Positions 8,315 to 16,058 of a DNA stretch of 64,000 bases are shown here, piece after piece. The notes under the pieces were generated by a model. The model saw only the letters and a list, made by a program, of their open reading frames with translations, was not told the origin of the DNA and made no database searches. The DNA comes from Paenibacillus sp. MZ04-78.2. Its GTDB lineage: Bacteria > Bacillota > Bacilli > Paenibacillales > NBRC-103111. Each line of letters opens with the position of its first letter. Position 1 is the stretch's first letter. A program made the position numbers and the translations under genes. Location of the stretch: assembly GCF_024213375.1 (NCBI RefSeq), contig NZ_JANAVJ010000011.1, positions 62,001 through 126,000 on the forward strand, given 5' to 3'.

Positions 8315-9268
8315 ATGATGATTAAGCAAATCGACTGGCAGGGAACACCGGCCTATACGCTCGAAAACGACCACCTGATCGTCAGCATTTGTCCATCCGT
8401 TGGCAACAACGTCTACAGCATTTGGGACAAAACGCTGGAGCGCGAAATGCTGCGCGTCCCCGCCTCGCCGTCCGAGATGGCCGCCGAGCCGGTGCAATAC
8501 GGCACGCCGATTCTGATGCCGCCGAACCGCATCCGCGATGGCCGCTTCACATTCGAGGGCCGCAGCTACCAATTCGAGATCAATAACATGCAGGGCAATC
8601 ATATCCACGGCGTGATCAAGAGCCAGCCCTGGACGGTGCTAGCCACCGGTGAAAAGGATGGTGCCCTCTACATCACGTCCGTTTTTCGTCTGGCCGACGA
8701 TGCACACGTGCAGCATCAATTCCCGCACGAGTTAGAGCTTGAAGTGACTTACGAGCTGCGGGGCAGCACGCTCCGTCATCTGCTGAAAGCGACCAACCGC
8801 GGCCAAACGTCCGCTCCGTTCGGCTACGGGCTGCATACGTGGTTTTTGCTCGACGGCGAGCCGGAGAACTTGACGCTGCAGCTGCCGGCGGTCGGCATCT
8901 GGGAGCTGGACGAAACGAACGTGCCTCTCGGCCATATCGCGCCGCTCAGCGACAAGTACGCGAAGCTGCCCGAAGGCGACGTGCTGAAAGGCCATGACAT
9001 GGACACCGTATTCCAAATCGGGGATTACCCTTGTCTCGCCGTACTGTCCGGCCCGAAGGCCGATATCCGTTACAGTGGTTCCGATCTGTTCAAGCAGTGG
9101 GTCATTTATACGAAGGGCGAGGCTCAGGATTTTATCTGCCTGGAGCCGTACACTTGGGTCACCAACGCGCCGAATATCGATCAACCGGCCGAGGTGACGG
9201 GCTTCCGCGCCATCGAACCGGGAGGCACGCTGGAGCTAGAAGTAAAGCTTGAGGTCGCTTACAAATAA
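8315..9268 (+). CDS. Aldose 1-epimerase family protein (galactose mutarotase-like)
   Basis: The 317-residue beta-sandwich protein belongs to the aldose epimerase superfamily, which interconverts alpha and beta anomers of sugars. Recognisable blocks are the N-terminal ENDHLIVSICPSVGNN, GTPILMPPNRIRDG near residue 70, and NHIHGVIKSQPW near 100 carrying the conserved His. FGYGLHTWFL near 170 carries the second His. The start is the ATG at 8315 (or 8318), with AAGGAG about 11 bases upstream. The open frame extends further upstream, but that part is the permease scar. It is a single-gene unit ending in a terminator; the substrate cannot be told from the sequence. Confidence 0.85.
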   Translation: MMIKQIDWQGTPAYTLENDHLIVSICPSVGNNVYSIWDKTLEREMLRVPASPSEMAAEPVQYGTPILMPPNRIRDGRFTFEGRSYQFEINNMQGNHIHGVIKSQPWTVLATGEKDGALYITSVFRLADDAHVQHQFPHELELEVTYELRGSTLRHLLKATNRGQTSAPFGYGLHTWFLLDGEPENLTLQLPAVGIWELDETNVPLGHIAPLSDKYAKLPEGDVLKGHDMDTVFQIGDYPCLAVLSGPKADIRYSGSDLFKQWVIYTKGEAQDFICLEPYTWVTNAPNIDQPAEVTGFRAIEPGGTLELEVKLEVAYK

Positions 9269-9298
9269 CGTTTAACCATAAAAATCGGGAAGATACCA

Positions 9299-9334
9299 AA
9301 AGGCTGCGCCCCAGTCAGGCGTCAGCCTTTTTTT
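9299..9334 (+). terminator. Terminator after the aldose epimerase gene
   Basis: AAGGCTG pairs with CAGCCTT and is followed by a run of seven T. Confidence 0.8.
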
Positions 9335-9417
9335 CTTGTTTCCAATCCGAAACACACACCTGCCCCGCTCTTCTTCGTACGATATACAAAACGAGTGAAG
9401 AAAGGCAGGCAGGGCAG

Positions 9418-9579
9418 ATGAGCATCAGCAAATCCGATTGGTTCGACGGCATTACCAAATTATTGACCGAGGACAAACAAATGAAGACCATGTTTAAGGA
9501 TATGGAAAAACTGGAGAAAGAAATGACAGCTTTACTGAAGCAGATGGAAGCGCTCAAGAAGCCGAAAAATAAGAACTAG
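9418..9579 (+). CDS. Small charged helical protein, 53 aa
   Basis: This short gene starts MSISKSDWFDGITK and continues as an almost purely amphipathic Lys/Glu-rich helix (MEKLEKEMTALLKQMEALKK), a likely coiled coil. The start is ATG 9418; AGGCAGG upstream is only a weak ribosome site. Its TAG overlaps the TAG of the convergent gene on the other strand within a CTAG palindrome (9576-9579). I do not recognise the family. Small proteins of this kind are common next to sporulation genes in Paenibacillaceae. Confidence 0.5.
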   Translation: MSISKSDWFDGITKLLTEDKQMKTMFKDMEKLEKEMTALLKQMEALKKPKNKN

Positions 9580-10055
9580 CCCCGGGCAAGCTGCTGCTTC
9601 ACCGTTTCGACGGTATTCTTGAAATACGGCCGGTAATCCAACTGTTCGACAAAACGCAAAAACGTCTCTCCGATCTCCCTTACCTGCTTGGCGTAAGCCG
9701 ACCGATCAATATCATACGTGCCCAGTTGCCGGGGGGATCTCCCCTCCCGCTCCTCCACTTCCGTCAATTCTAACCGGCCGTCGGCCTTGTGCCGTACGAT
9801 AAACGAGAACGCCCGGCATTCCGGGTCGCCGCAGCCGCAGCAGAAGAACGGCACACGCTGCCATTCGTCCGCCGGCGCCCAACGAAACGGCTCCACATCT
9901 TCATGAACGCTGAGCAGCAGCGCCGGAAGCCCTACGTCGATGCACAGCGGTTCATCGACTAGCGTTTCGCCGTCAATCTCCAGTTTAACGTCGGCATGTA
10001 TGATTTGCAGGTCCGCATCGAAGGACCAGTTGCTGCACGTCAGCAAAAATCCCAA
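9576..10055 (-). CDS. Conserved hypothetical protein with CCGCGDPEC motif, 159 aa
   Basis: The product is a soluble, acidic protein of no family I can name. A cluster of cysteines (CCGCGDPECRAF, near residue 72-83) could bind a metal or form a redox site. The start is TTG at 10055, with GGAGGAGGG correctly spaced. The stop overlaps the stop of the convergent small gene by three bases. Confidence 0.65.
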   Translation of the reverse strand: MGFLLTCSNWSFDADLQIIHADVKLEIDGETLVDEPLCIDVGLPALLLSVHEDVEPFRWAPADEWQRVPFFCCGCGDPECRAFSFIVRHKADGRLELTEVEEREGRSPRQLGTYDIDRSAYAKQVREIGETFLRFVEQLDYRPYFKNTVETVKQQLARG

Positions 10056-10124
10056 GACAATCCCTCCTCCGTTGGGTGGTCACATTTACCAATTTGCAAT
10101 CCGTGTATATTCTTTCGCGTGGAA

Positions 10125-10131
10125 CATACTA
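10125..10131 (+). promoter_or_regulatory. SigG-like -10 element of the second SASP gene
   Basis: CATACTA matches the SigG -10 consensus CATnnTA, 24 bases before the start codon. GTATA at 10105-10109 is the only -35 candidate and its spacing is about two bases shorter than usual, so the call is weak. Confidence 0.35.
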
Positions 10132-10154
10132 CCTAGGGAACGGAGGTGATATCG

Positions 10155-10382
10155 ATGGGCGCAGGACAATCCCGCAGCAGCAACCAATTGGTCGTACCTC
10201 AAGCTAACCAAGCTTTGGAGCAGTTGAAGTATGAAGTTGCTCAAGAATTAGGCATTCAGATTCCTCAAGACGGTTATTATGGCTTCATGGCTACCCGTGA
10301 TACCGGGGCAATCGGGGGCCATATCACTCGCCGTTTGGTTCAAATCGCCGAGCAACAGCTGGCTGGCAAGTTCACAAGATAA
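10155..10382 (+). CDS. Alpha/beta-type small acid-soluble spore protein (second copy)
   Basis: This is a 75-residue spore DNA-binding protein, nearly the same as the product at 5866-6093 except for its last eight residues (LAGKFTR end). The conserved DTGAIGGHITRRLV block and the GPR-cleavage region LKYEVAQELGI are intact. The real start is ATG 10155, preceded by GGAGGTGAT; a GTG nine bases upstream lies inside that ribosome site. The two copies are in opposite orientation about 4 kb apart. Confidence 0.95.
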   Translation: MGAGQSRSSNQLVVPQANQALEQLKYEVAQELGIQIPQDGYYGFMATRDTGAIGGHITRRLVQIAEQQLAGKFTR

Positions 10383-10403
10383 TGCACGACCTCAATACTT
10401 AAC

Positions 10404-10430
10404 CGGGCGCTCCTTCGGGACCGCCTTTTT
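10404..10430 (+). terminator. Terminator after the second SASP gene
   Basis: GGGCGCTCC and GGACCGCC form an imperfect stem with a TTCG loop, followed by TTTTT. Confidence 0.6.
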
Positions 10431-10472
10431 CCGTTGCCATTCATTATAACAAAACTATCATTTGCTTTCTAT

Positions 10473-10502
10473 TTGCCACTTTAGCTATGACTTAAGTATA
10501 AT
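10473..10502 (+). promoter_or_regulatory. Promoter of the XRE gene with a CTTAAG palindrome in the spacer
   Basis: TTGCCA and TATAAT are 18 bases apart. The last eight positions before and into the -10 contain ACTTAAGT (10490-10497). The same palindrome recurs at 10767-10774, 10796-10803 and 10809-10814 downstream of the gene, so it is a candidate operator for the XRE protein. Confidence 0.55.
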
Positions 10503-10535
10503 TGAAAGCATAGTCCCTCAAAAGGAGGATTGCTT

Positions 10536-10760
10536 TTGGCTCTCCGGTTCGGGAGAAGCCGTTTGCCTGAATTGCTGGCTCAGACAAACAGGACACAGGC
10601 AGATCTAGCAAAGCATTTGGGAGTAACTGAATCTTACATTTCACAAGTCATCAAAGGGAAAAGTAGGCTATCCGTACTTAAAATGAAAACGGCGGCGGAT
10701 TACCTCAATTGTTATATGGATGATCTTTTTGAATGGGAATGGGAGACAGGTAAACGGTAA
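10536..10760 (+). CDS. Small XRE/Cro-type DNA-binding protein, 74 aa
   Basis: The protein is little more than one helix-turn-helix domain. QADLAKHLGVTESYISQVIKG spans the HTH at about residues 22-42, and YLNCYMDDLFEWEWE resembles the C-terminal helix of single-domain XRE regulators. The start is taken as TTG 10536, because AGGAGG lies eight bases before it; another TTG at 10530 is too close. CTTAAG palindromes in its promoter and just downstream suggest autoregulation. It precedes a Spo0E-like gene, so it may control phosphorelay input; that link is inference. Base composition is lower in GC than in most flanking genes. Confidence 0.75.
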   Translation: MALRFGRSRLPELLAQTNRTQADLAKHLGVTESYISQVIKGKSRLSVLKMKTAADYLNCYMDDLFEWEWETGKR

Positions 10761-10765
10761 AGAGC

Positions 10766-10804
10766 AACTTAAGTTTGCTCATTCTCCGGCCGCAAACTTA
10801 AGTT
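10766..10804. repeat. Inverted repeat with CTTAAG cores between the XRE and Spo0E-like genes
   Basis: AACTTAAGTTTGC (10766-10778) and GCAAACTTAAGTT (10792-10804) are perfect 13-bp inverted copies around a 13-base loop. Each arm is itself centred on ACTTAAGT. Another CTTAAG lies five bases further on. No T run follows, so an operator is more likely than a terminator. Confidence 0.6.
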
Positions 10805-10825
10805 ATAGCTTAAGTCGAGCCAAAA

Positions 10826-11035
10826 ATGGTAGCGATGACCGAGATCAATAAGCTGCTTGCAAACATGCTAAAAGAAATAGAACAGCTTAGAATAGGGCTT
10901 AATGTCCTATCCCAAAATAAGGCATCCTTGGTAGATCCGGAAGTAATCGAGGCCAGTAAAAAATTGGACAATGCTTTGAACGAATACGCCCGCCTGTCCA
11001 GCAAATGGCAAGAACCCCCCGCCGGCCAAGATTAG
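10826..11035 (+). CDS. Spo0E-like aspartyl-phosphate phosphatase
   Basis: The 69-residue product has the layout of Spo0E/YisI/YnzD proteins: two helices joined by a short loop, with the signature SKKLD at residues 44-48. These proteins dephosphorylate Spo0A-P and so delay sporulation. The loop before the motif (SLVDPEVIEA) and the following NEYARLSSK also fit. No good ribosome site is visible before ATG 10826 or the in-frame ATG at 10835, so translation may be weak or depend on the preceding gene. Family membership is judged from the motif and length. Confidence 0.7.
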   Translation: MVAMTEINKLLANMLKEIEQLRIGLNVLSQNKASLVDPEVIEASKKLDNALNEYARLSSKWQEPPAGQD

Positions 11036-11051
11036 TGGGGGGACAAGTTTC

Positions 11052-11777
11052 TTAATGTATGTTCAGTATATTTCTACATTTTGGAAAACAACTACACCCG
11101 AAGAACTCGCCTTTCGCACTTTTTCTGAGCACCATTGGACTTCCACATTTACTACACTGCTTTTCGATCTCCGGGTTAGCCTGTATAACTTTTTGGGGAC
11201 CAGTCGCAGTTTCGGGATTCATTTTCAAAATCAGAGTGATTAGCTCTTCACGATTGATTAACCTAACATTATTTGATCTGGCTAATTCCTTAGCGGCATC
11301 CGTATACTCGTTATTTGAAACAACCCAAGCTGCAGAAGCATTATAATGAGCGATGGAGGCCTGCGCTTCTTGAACAGCCTTTATACCGACGGCTTTGCTA
11401 TATCTTTTCGCTTGCACAACGATTTTCTTTCCCTCTTTAGAAATAATTAGATCGGCTCCAAAATCTCCAGTAGAACGTGTTACCTTTACCACATAACCAT
11501 GCTTTTTAAAAAGCTCTCCAAGATAAATCTCAAATTGCCTGCCACCCATCTTATCAATATCAGCGATTCCGGATTTCCTTAGTCTTTCCATTCGCTTCAT
11601 TCGTAGCGCTATCAACATGGCGATCACACAAACAAGAGCTACAATAGCTGCTCCAATTGATGTTTTTAGCGACCCAGAAAAATAATACACCCCCACAAAG
11701 GTTAACAAAGTGACCATTCCAAAGAGCGTCTTGATAAATTCTTCCTCTTGCTTTGCTTTACTTTTTCGTCTTGGCAT
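11052..11777 (-). CDS. Membrane-anchored Mrr-type restriction endonuclease-like protein with zinc ribbon
   Basis: The 241-residue product has two N-terminal transmembrane helices (about residues 22-60), an Mrr catalytic domain and a C-terminal zinc ribbon. The nuclease core is clear: MGGRQFEIYLGELFKKHGY, then the catalytic Asp in STGDFGADLII, then QAKRY. The ribbon is CSKCGSPMVLRK...CSCFPKC, as in topoisomerase I tails. The ATG at 11777 has AAGGAAA upstream; longer starts lack one. Such proteins are widespread in Firmicutes and their role is poorly defined: DNA quality control or defence are both proposed. GC content is lower than in neighbouring genes. Confidence 0.8.
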   Translation of the reverse strand: MPRRKSKAKQEEEFIKTLFGMVTLLTFVGVYYFSGSLKTSIGAAIVALVCVIAMLIALRMKRMERLRKSGIADIDKMGGRQFEIYLGELFKKHGYVVKVTRSTGDFGADLIISKEGKKIVVQAKRYSKAVGIKAVQEAQASIAHYNASAAWVVSNNEYTDAAKELARSNNVRLINREELITLILKMNPETATGPQKVIQANPEIEKQCSKCGSPMVLRKSAKGEFFGCSCFPKCRNILNIH

Positions 11778-11929
11778 GAATCCATTTTCCTTTCTTGGTA
11801 AGTATATCCTACCAAATTCGACAAATAGGTACAAAATCCTCCTACACAAGAACTACTTTCCTTTACTAACTCAGGATAGTTGATGGTTTCCGCAGGGTTA
11901 AACAATTTAGCTTCATGCTATGTAAAATC

Positions 11930-11962
11930 AAAAAAACCTCCCGATCCAGCGATCAAGGGAGG
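11930..11962 (-). terminator. Terminator downstream of the 12087-12470 gene
   Basis: CCTCCC and GGGAGG form a short stem with a T run on the minus strand. It lies about 120 bases beyond the stop codon. Confidence 0.55.
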
Positions 11963-12086
11963 ATGTGCGTTATATCGAACAATTAGAGCTTCAGAAGGAT
12001 TAAATTTAGTTGAAAACACAAAAGAATGTAGAAAGGTATAATGGAATAAAAGGTAACCTTGGTATGAGTGCAGTAAGCTTGGTCAA

Positions 12087-12470
12087 TCAATAATCGCGTT
12101 TGTTTTTATTGGACTCGCTAACCAAATTTGCCATGTTGTAATTTGACTCGAAGGTCACGCTGGTGCAAAGCAAGTCTTGGCGCATCGCGAATTCAAACTG
12201 AATCTCCCCGTGCGTCCAACGTTTCAGCTTCAACGATTCCAGAGCGGTCTGGCGGAACGAATGCTGCTGGCTTTCGGACAGGCCGCGCTCTGACATCTTG
12301 ATCTCCGTACCCTTGCTCTCCAGAGGAAAATGCCGGATGCCGAATTTCCCAACCATGTTATTTCGAATCTGGACGAAAACCGTCCCCGAGGTAAGCTGAG
12401 CCAGCTCCTCTCTCAATTCGCGAAACACCAAATCCAACTGTCTGGCTAAAGGCAACTGTTCTAAAATCAC
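12087..12470 (-). CDS. Conserved hypothetical protein, 127 aa
   Basis: I do not recognise this family. The product begins VILEQLPLARQLDLVFRELREELAQ and has alternating beta-strand and amphipathic helix character; no membrane segment or Cys motif is seen. The start is GTG 12470, preceded by AAAGGAGG at six bases; the frame is open further upstream but those codons lack a ribosome site. It is a single gene ending before a terminator. The 312 bases between it and pepF hold the pepF terminator and nothing else I can identify. Confidence 0.6.
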   Translation of the reverse strand: MILEQLPLARQLDLVFRELREELAQLTSGTVFVQIRNNMVGKFGIRHFPLESKGTEIKMSERGLSESQQHSFRQTALESLKLKRWTHGEIQFEFAMRQDLLCTSVTFESNYNMANLVSESNKNKRDY

Positions 12471-12753
12471 AGAGTTCCTCCTTTCAAGTAGTGTAATTGG
12501 AATATTATGTATACCTGAGGCTCTAGACCCATTATAGGACAATATAACCACGTTGACAACAAATTTTTTCATAAAATAAACGATAATTCAACAAAATTTT
12601 ACATCGTTAGACTCATACAGCCACTTGAGCGTTCTGGGTCTTTCGTTCAAAAGGAAGCTGCTGGTTGGATGCTACATCCTTCGTTTCCATCTATTCCGCC
12701 GCCATGTTTCTGGCTGTCACATCGCTCCGGCACCCCCCGCAAAACAAGCTTAA

Positions 12754-12776
12754 GCCCCGCCTACAATAGGCGGGGC
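12754..12776 (-). terminator. Terminator of pepF
   Basis: GCCCCGCCT and AGGCGGGGC form a perfect 9-bp stem with a five-base loop seven bases after the pepF stop. The T tract that follows is short. Confidence 0.65.
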
Positions 12777-12782
12777 CAAAAA

Positions 12783-14573
12783 TTACTCCGTCAAGCGCAG
12801 GAACTCGTTAACGTCAGCAATCGTAACGTCCATCGCCTGCTGCCAGAAGTCCGGCTTACGCAGGTCAACGCCGAGATGCTTGCTCGCCAAGTCTTCGACC
12901 GTCATCCGTCCGGTATCGCGCAGCAGCGCGATGTACTGGTCTTCGAACGCCGCGCCCCGGCGGAGCGCTTCGGCGTACAGACCGGTGCTGAACATGTAAC
13001 CGAAGGTATACGGGAAATTGTAGAACGGCACGTCCGTTAAGTAAAAATGCATTTTCGACGCCCAGAAGTGCGGATGATACTCGGCAAGCGCATTCCGGTA
13101 TGCCTTCTTCTGAGCGGCTTCCATCAATTCGTTCAACCGCTCGATGCTCACGAGCCCGTGGCGGCGCGCTTCGTAAAAGTCCGTTTCGAACAAGAACCGG
13201 GCATGAATATTCATATAGAAAGCGACCGAGCGCTGAATTTTATCCTCCAGCAGCGTGATGCGTTCTTCGTCGGTGGCCGCCCCTTTCACCGCCGCGTCGG
13301 AGACGACCATTTCGGCGAACGTGGAAGCCGTCTCGGCAACGTTCATAGCGTACTCCTGAGCCAACGCCGGCAGATCGTTCATCACATGCTGATGATAGGC
13401 GTGTCCGAGCTCATGCGCAAGTGTCGATACATTCGATGCGGTGCCCGCATACGTCATAAAGATGCGCGTTTCTTCGGAGATGGGAAACGACGTGCAGAAG
13501 CCGCCGGGACGTTTGCCTGCGCGATCCTCCGCTTCGATCCAGCCATTCTCGAACGCCATTACAGCGAAATCGGCCATCTTCGGGCTGAAGCGGCGGAACT
13601 GTTCTACGATAAGCTGCGCGCCCTGATCGTAGCTGAAAGTCATATTGCCTTCTCCGACCGGCGAGTCAACATCATGCCATGTCAATTTCTCAACGCCCAG
13701 CAGCTTCGCTTTCCGCTCCAGATAACGGACGAACACGTCTTTGCTTTGCTCGATCACGCCCCACATCGCATCCAGCGTTTCCTTCGACATCCGGTTGATG
13801 GTTAGCGGCTCCCGATGAATCTCATCCCAGCCCCGGCGCTCATACAGCTTAAGCCGGAAGCCCCCCAGGTGATTGAGCGCGTCGGCGCAGTAATCGGCAT
13901 GCTTTGCCCATTCCTGCTCCCACAGCTCGAATACCCGCTGCCGCACATTGCGGTCCGGGCTGTACATTTTGTTGGCGGCTTGTCCCGCCGAAAGCTCCGT
14001 AACGACCCCGTTTTCTTCGAACGGGATGCTGAATTTGCTCACGGTCGTGTTGTACAGCTCGCTCCAACCGTGATACCCGTCCACGGCAAGGTCGTGGATC
14101 AGCGCCTCCTGCTCCGGCGGCAGCTTCTCCGAAGCGAGCCGACGCCGCTCTTCAAGCGGGTAAGCGATTTCACTAAGCTCCGCGTGAGCAAGCAAGCCTT
14201 GCCAAGCCGGTTCGGGAATGCGCCGCAGGAAATCGTCGAACCGCGTCAAAGCGGAAGCGAAGGCGGCTTGAATCGACTTCACCTGCCCGGTTAGCTGGAC
14301 CGCCCGCTTGTCGTTTTGATTTTCCGCCGTCAGGCAGCCGGTGAACGACTCCGCTTCGCGTATTTTCAATAAGGCCGTTTGCGCCAACACGATCACGGGG
14401 AGCAGCGTTGCCGATTGCTCTGCCGTTTCCGGTACGGCCAGCCCGTTTAACGTCTCGTCCAGCTCGGCGATGTTCGATTGCAGCTCTTTCAAAAATTGAA
14501 TAAAAGCATCAGACCCGCTGCCTCCCGGAAAAAAGCGTTCCAAATTCCAAGTTTGCGGCAAAGCATTACGCAT
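12783..14573 (-). CDS. pepF: Oligoendopeptidase F (M3 family)
   Basis: This zinc metallopeptidase of 596 residues cleaves oligopeptides in the cytoplasm. The catalytic motif HELGHAYHQH is near residue 385 and the third ligand Glu lies about 25 residues later in NVAETASTFAEM. Those features and the C-terminal NFPYTFGYMFSTGLYA block are standard for M3B peptidases. ATG 14573 is chosen because AAGGAAGGTG precedes it at proper distance; a GTG three codons upstream overlaps that site. It is monocistronic between terminators. Confidence 0.95.
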   Translation of the reverse strand: MRNALPQTWNLERFFPGGSGSDAFIQFLKELQSNIAELDETLNGLAVPETAEQSATLLPVIVLAQTALLKIREAESFTGCLTAENQNDKRAVQLTGQVKSIQAAFASALTRFDDFLRRIPEPAWQGLLAHAELSEIAYPLEERRRLASEKLPPEQEALIHDLAVDGYHGWSELYNTTVSKFSIPFEENGVVTELSAGQAANKMYSPDRNVRQRVFELWEQEWAKHADYCADALNHLGGFRLKLYERRGWDEIHREPLTINRMSKETLDAMWGVIEQSKDVFVRYLERKAKLLGVEKLTWHDVDSPVGEGNMTFSYDQGAQLIVEQFRRFSPKMADFAVMAFENGWIEAEDRAGKRPGGFCTSFPISEETRIFMTYAGTASNVSTLAHELGHAYHQHVMNDLPALAQEYAMNVAETASTFAEMVVSDAAVKGAATDEERITLLEDKIQRSVAFYMNIHARFLFETDFYEARRHGLVSIERLNELMEAAQKKAYRNALAEYHPHFWASKMHFYLTDVPFYNFPYTFGYMFSTGLYAEALRRGAAFEDQYIALLRDTGRMTVEDLASKHLGVDLRKPDFWQQAMDVTIADVNEFLRLTE

Positions 14574-14730
14574 CCTAAACACCTTCCTTATTTATACATT
14601 ATGTATCTCTTTTCATTAAACCACAATTTGGCGTAAAACCAAAATGCGACGGCCCCATTTTTTGGTTGTATTTCAGGTCTCGAATATGATTAAATGGAGA
14701 CTATAAATCTATAGACTGGAGGGACTGCGA

Positions 14731-14922
14731 ATGAGACCTTTGCAGATTTCACCCGAGACGGCGCAGAAACTCGCGAAGGAATTGAACGTTCCGCTCGAAC
14801 ACCTGATGCATATGCCTCAGCACATTCTTCTACAGAAGCTGGCCGAGCTTGCCGGAAAGGCGAAGGACAATTCCACAGCTCCGGCACCGGATCAAGATTC
14901 CGGCGGTTCCGGCCGGGAGTAG
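14731..14922 (+). CDS. yycC: YycC-like protein
   Basis: This 63-residue protein begins MRPLQISPETAQKLAKEL and contains VPLEHLMHMPQHILLQKLAEL, which matches the small conserved Bacillales protein YycC of unknown function. The last 20 residues are an acidic, low-complexity extension. GGAGG lies correctly before the ATG. The next gene starts four bases after its stop, so the two form an operon. Confidence 0.85.
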   Translation: MRPLQISPETAQKLAKELNVPLEHLMHMPQHILLQKLAELAGKAKDNSTAPAPDQDSGGSGRE

Positions 14923-14926
14923 ACCG

Positions 14927-15172
14927 ATGATACCTTTTGAGAATACATGGCCCTATGAACGGATCGGACAAGACGTATACGTTCAAAGCTGCCCCTTTTG
15001 CCACGCTGCTAATGTTTTGCTGCCGCTCAAGCTGAAAGACCTCTCGGAACTTCGCGAAGGCGTCAAAAAGCTGCTCGTCTTCCCCTGCTGCCGAAATAGA
15101 GAGACGCTGGTCGATGCCGACCAAGATTATTTGCTTGCGGGCCGTCCGCTGCGCCGATACGGCAAAGAGTAA
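14927..15172 (+). CDS. Conserved hypothetical protein with CPFC and PCC motifs, 81 aa
   Basis: The start is ATG 14927, four bases after yycC, with GGGAG inside the end of yycC. The product has SCPFCHAANVLLP near residue 22 and FPCCRNRETLVDAD near 53. The paired cysteines suggest a small zinc-binding or redox fold. I know no function; it probably shares a transcript with yycC. Confidence 0.65.
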   Translation: MIPFENTWPYERIGQDVYVQSCPFCHAANVLLPLKLKDLSELREGVKKLLVFPCCRNRETLVDADQDYLLAGRPLRRYGKE

Positions 15173-15245
15173 GTGTTCCCGTCTTTCCAGGGAACCATCT
15201 TCATGAATTGCTTTTGTTCTATCGCGAGAATCAAACACAGCAAAA

Positions 15246-15296
15246 AAACGCTTGAAGCGTTCTCGGATCGTGCCGGGAAGCTTGAAGCGTTTTTGC
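15246..15296 (+). terminator. Terminator after the yycC operon
   Basis: Two copies of a GCTTGAAGCG(TT) palindrome enclose a GC-rich loop and the second is followed by TTTTT. The repeats can also pair with each other to give a longer hairpin. Confidence 0.6.
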
Positions 15297-15306
15297 GTTA
15301 AGGGTA

Positions 15307-16008
15307 TCAGGTCAATTCCTGGGCCTCGGGTTCGAGAACGACCGAATCCACAAGCATATCCTCACGGGTCACGGCCCACTGCTCGCGGCATGCCCGAATC
15401 ATGCCGGCATCCATGATGCGCTTGTCGTTAATGACGCGCGAGAACCATTTGACCGCTGGATTATACTGCTTCAGCCGGCGGTTGAGCTCCCCCATCAGGT
15501 ACATCAGACGGGCATTGTTCATCTCCCCCGCTTCCGTCTCGAACGCCCGCGTGTATTCGTCCAGCGCATGCTGCAAAAACCGGGCTTCCTGCGCCTTGTC
15601 GTTCCGATAGCGGTAAAGCCAGGCAATATGATGCAGCAGACCTGCGGTGATGCGCCCTTTATCGTTGACCGTCTGGGCCGTAATGAGAGCAAGCTTGTAG
15701 GCGTAGAGCGCTTCCTCCCACGTCCGTTCGCCCCCGTAGTCCTTATATGTCCAATGATCGGCGATTTTATCGCGGAACGCCGTTTTTTGCGCAGGCGTTA
15801 GCCGGTCCTTGGAATTTTCCGTCCCCGCAAACCCGCAGTGGGGGCAGATGCGTACGACATAAAAGTCGGGGTTGATATCCTTATAATGAACGCAGAAATC
15901 GGTGTCGGTGCCGGACGCCTTCTTGAAGCTCGGGCGAACGCGGGACGTTTGAAATACGACGTCGCAGTGATAACATCTGACACTGACTTGAAATAAAGGT
16001 TCGACCAC
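15307..16008 (-). CDS. DUF2225 family protein
   Basis: The protein of about 233 residues has two CxxC pairs in its first 60 residues (CYHCDV and CPHCGF), a probable zinc site. A TPR-like helical region follows (ALYAYKLALITAQTV, LHHIAWLYRYR, YNPAVKWFSRVI). This matches DUF2225, a Bacillales family of unknown role. Translation could begin at GTG 16017 or at GTG 16008; the latter is better spaced (eight bases) from AAGGAAG. Confidence 0.75.
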   Translation of the reverse strand: MVEPLFQVSVRCYHCDVVFQTSRVRPSFKKASGTDTDFCVHYKDINPDFYVVRICPHCGFAGTENSKDRLTPAQKTAFRDKIADHWTYKDYGGERTWEEALYAYKLALITAQTVNDKGRITAGLLHHIAWLYRYRNDKAQEARFLQHALDEYTRAFETEAGEMNNARLMYLMGELNRRLKQYNPAVKWFSRVINDKRIMDAGMIRACREQWAVTREDMLVDSVVLEPEAQELT

Positions 16009-16058
16009 GGGACACACTTCCTTCGATCAGCTTCATTTTCTAGTCTCGATAAGCTTCG

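Noticed and set aside
10536-11777. XRE protein and Mrr-like nuclease as a restriction-modification locus with a control protein
   Set aside because: There is no methyltransferase gene, and the nuclease is membrane-anchored and separately transcribed on the opposite strand.
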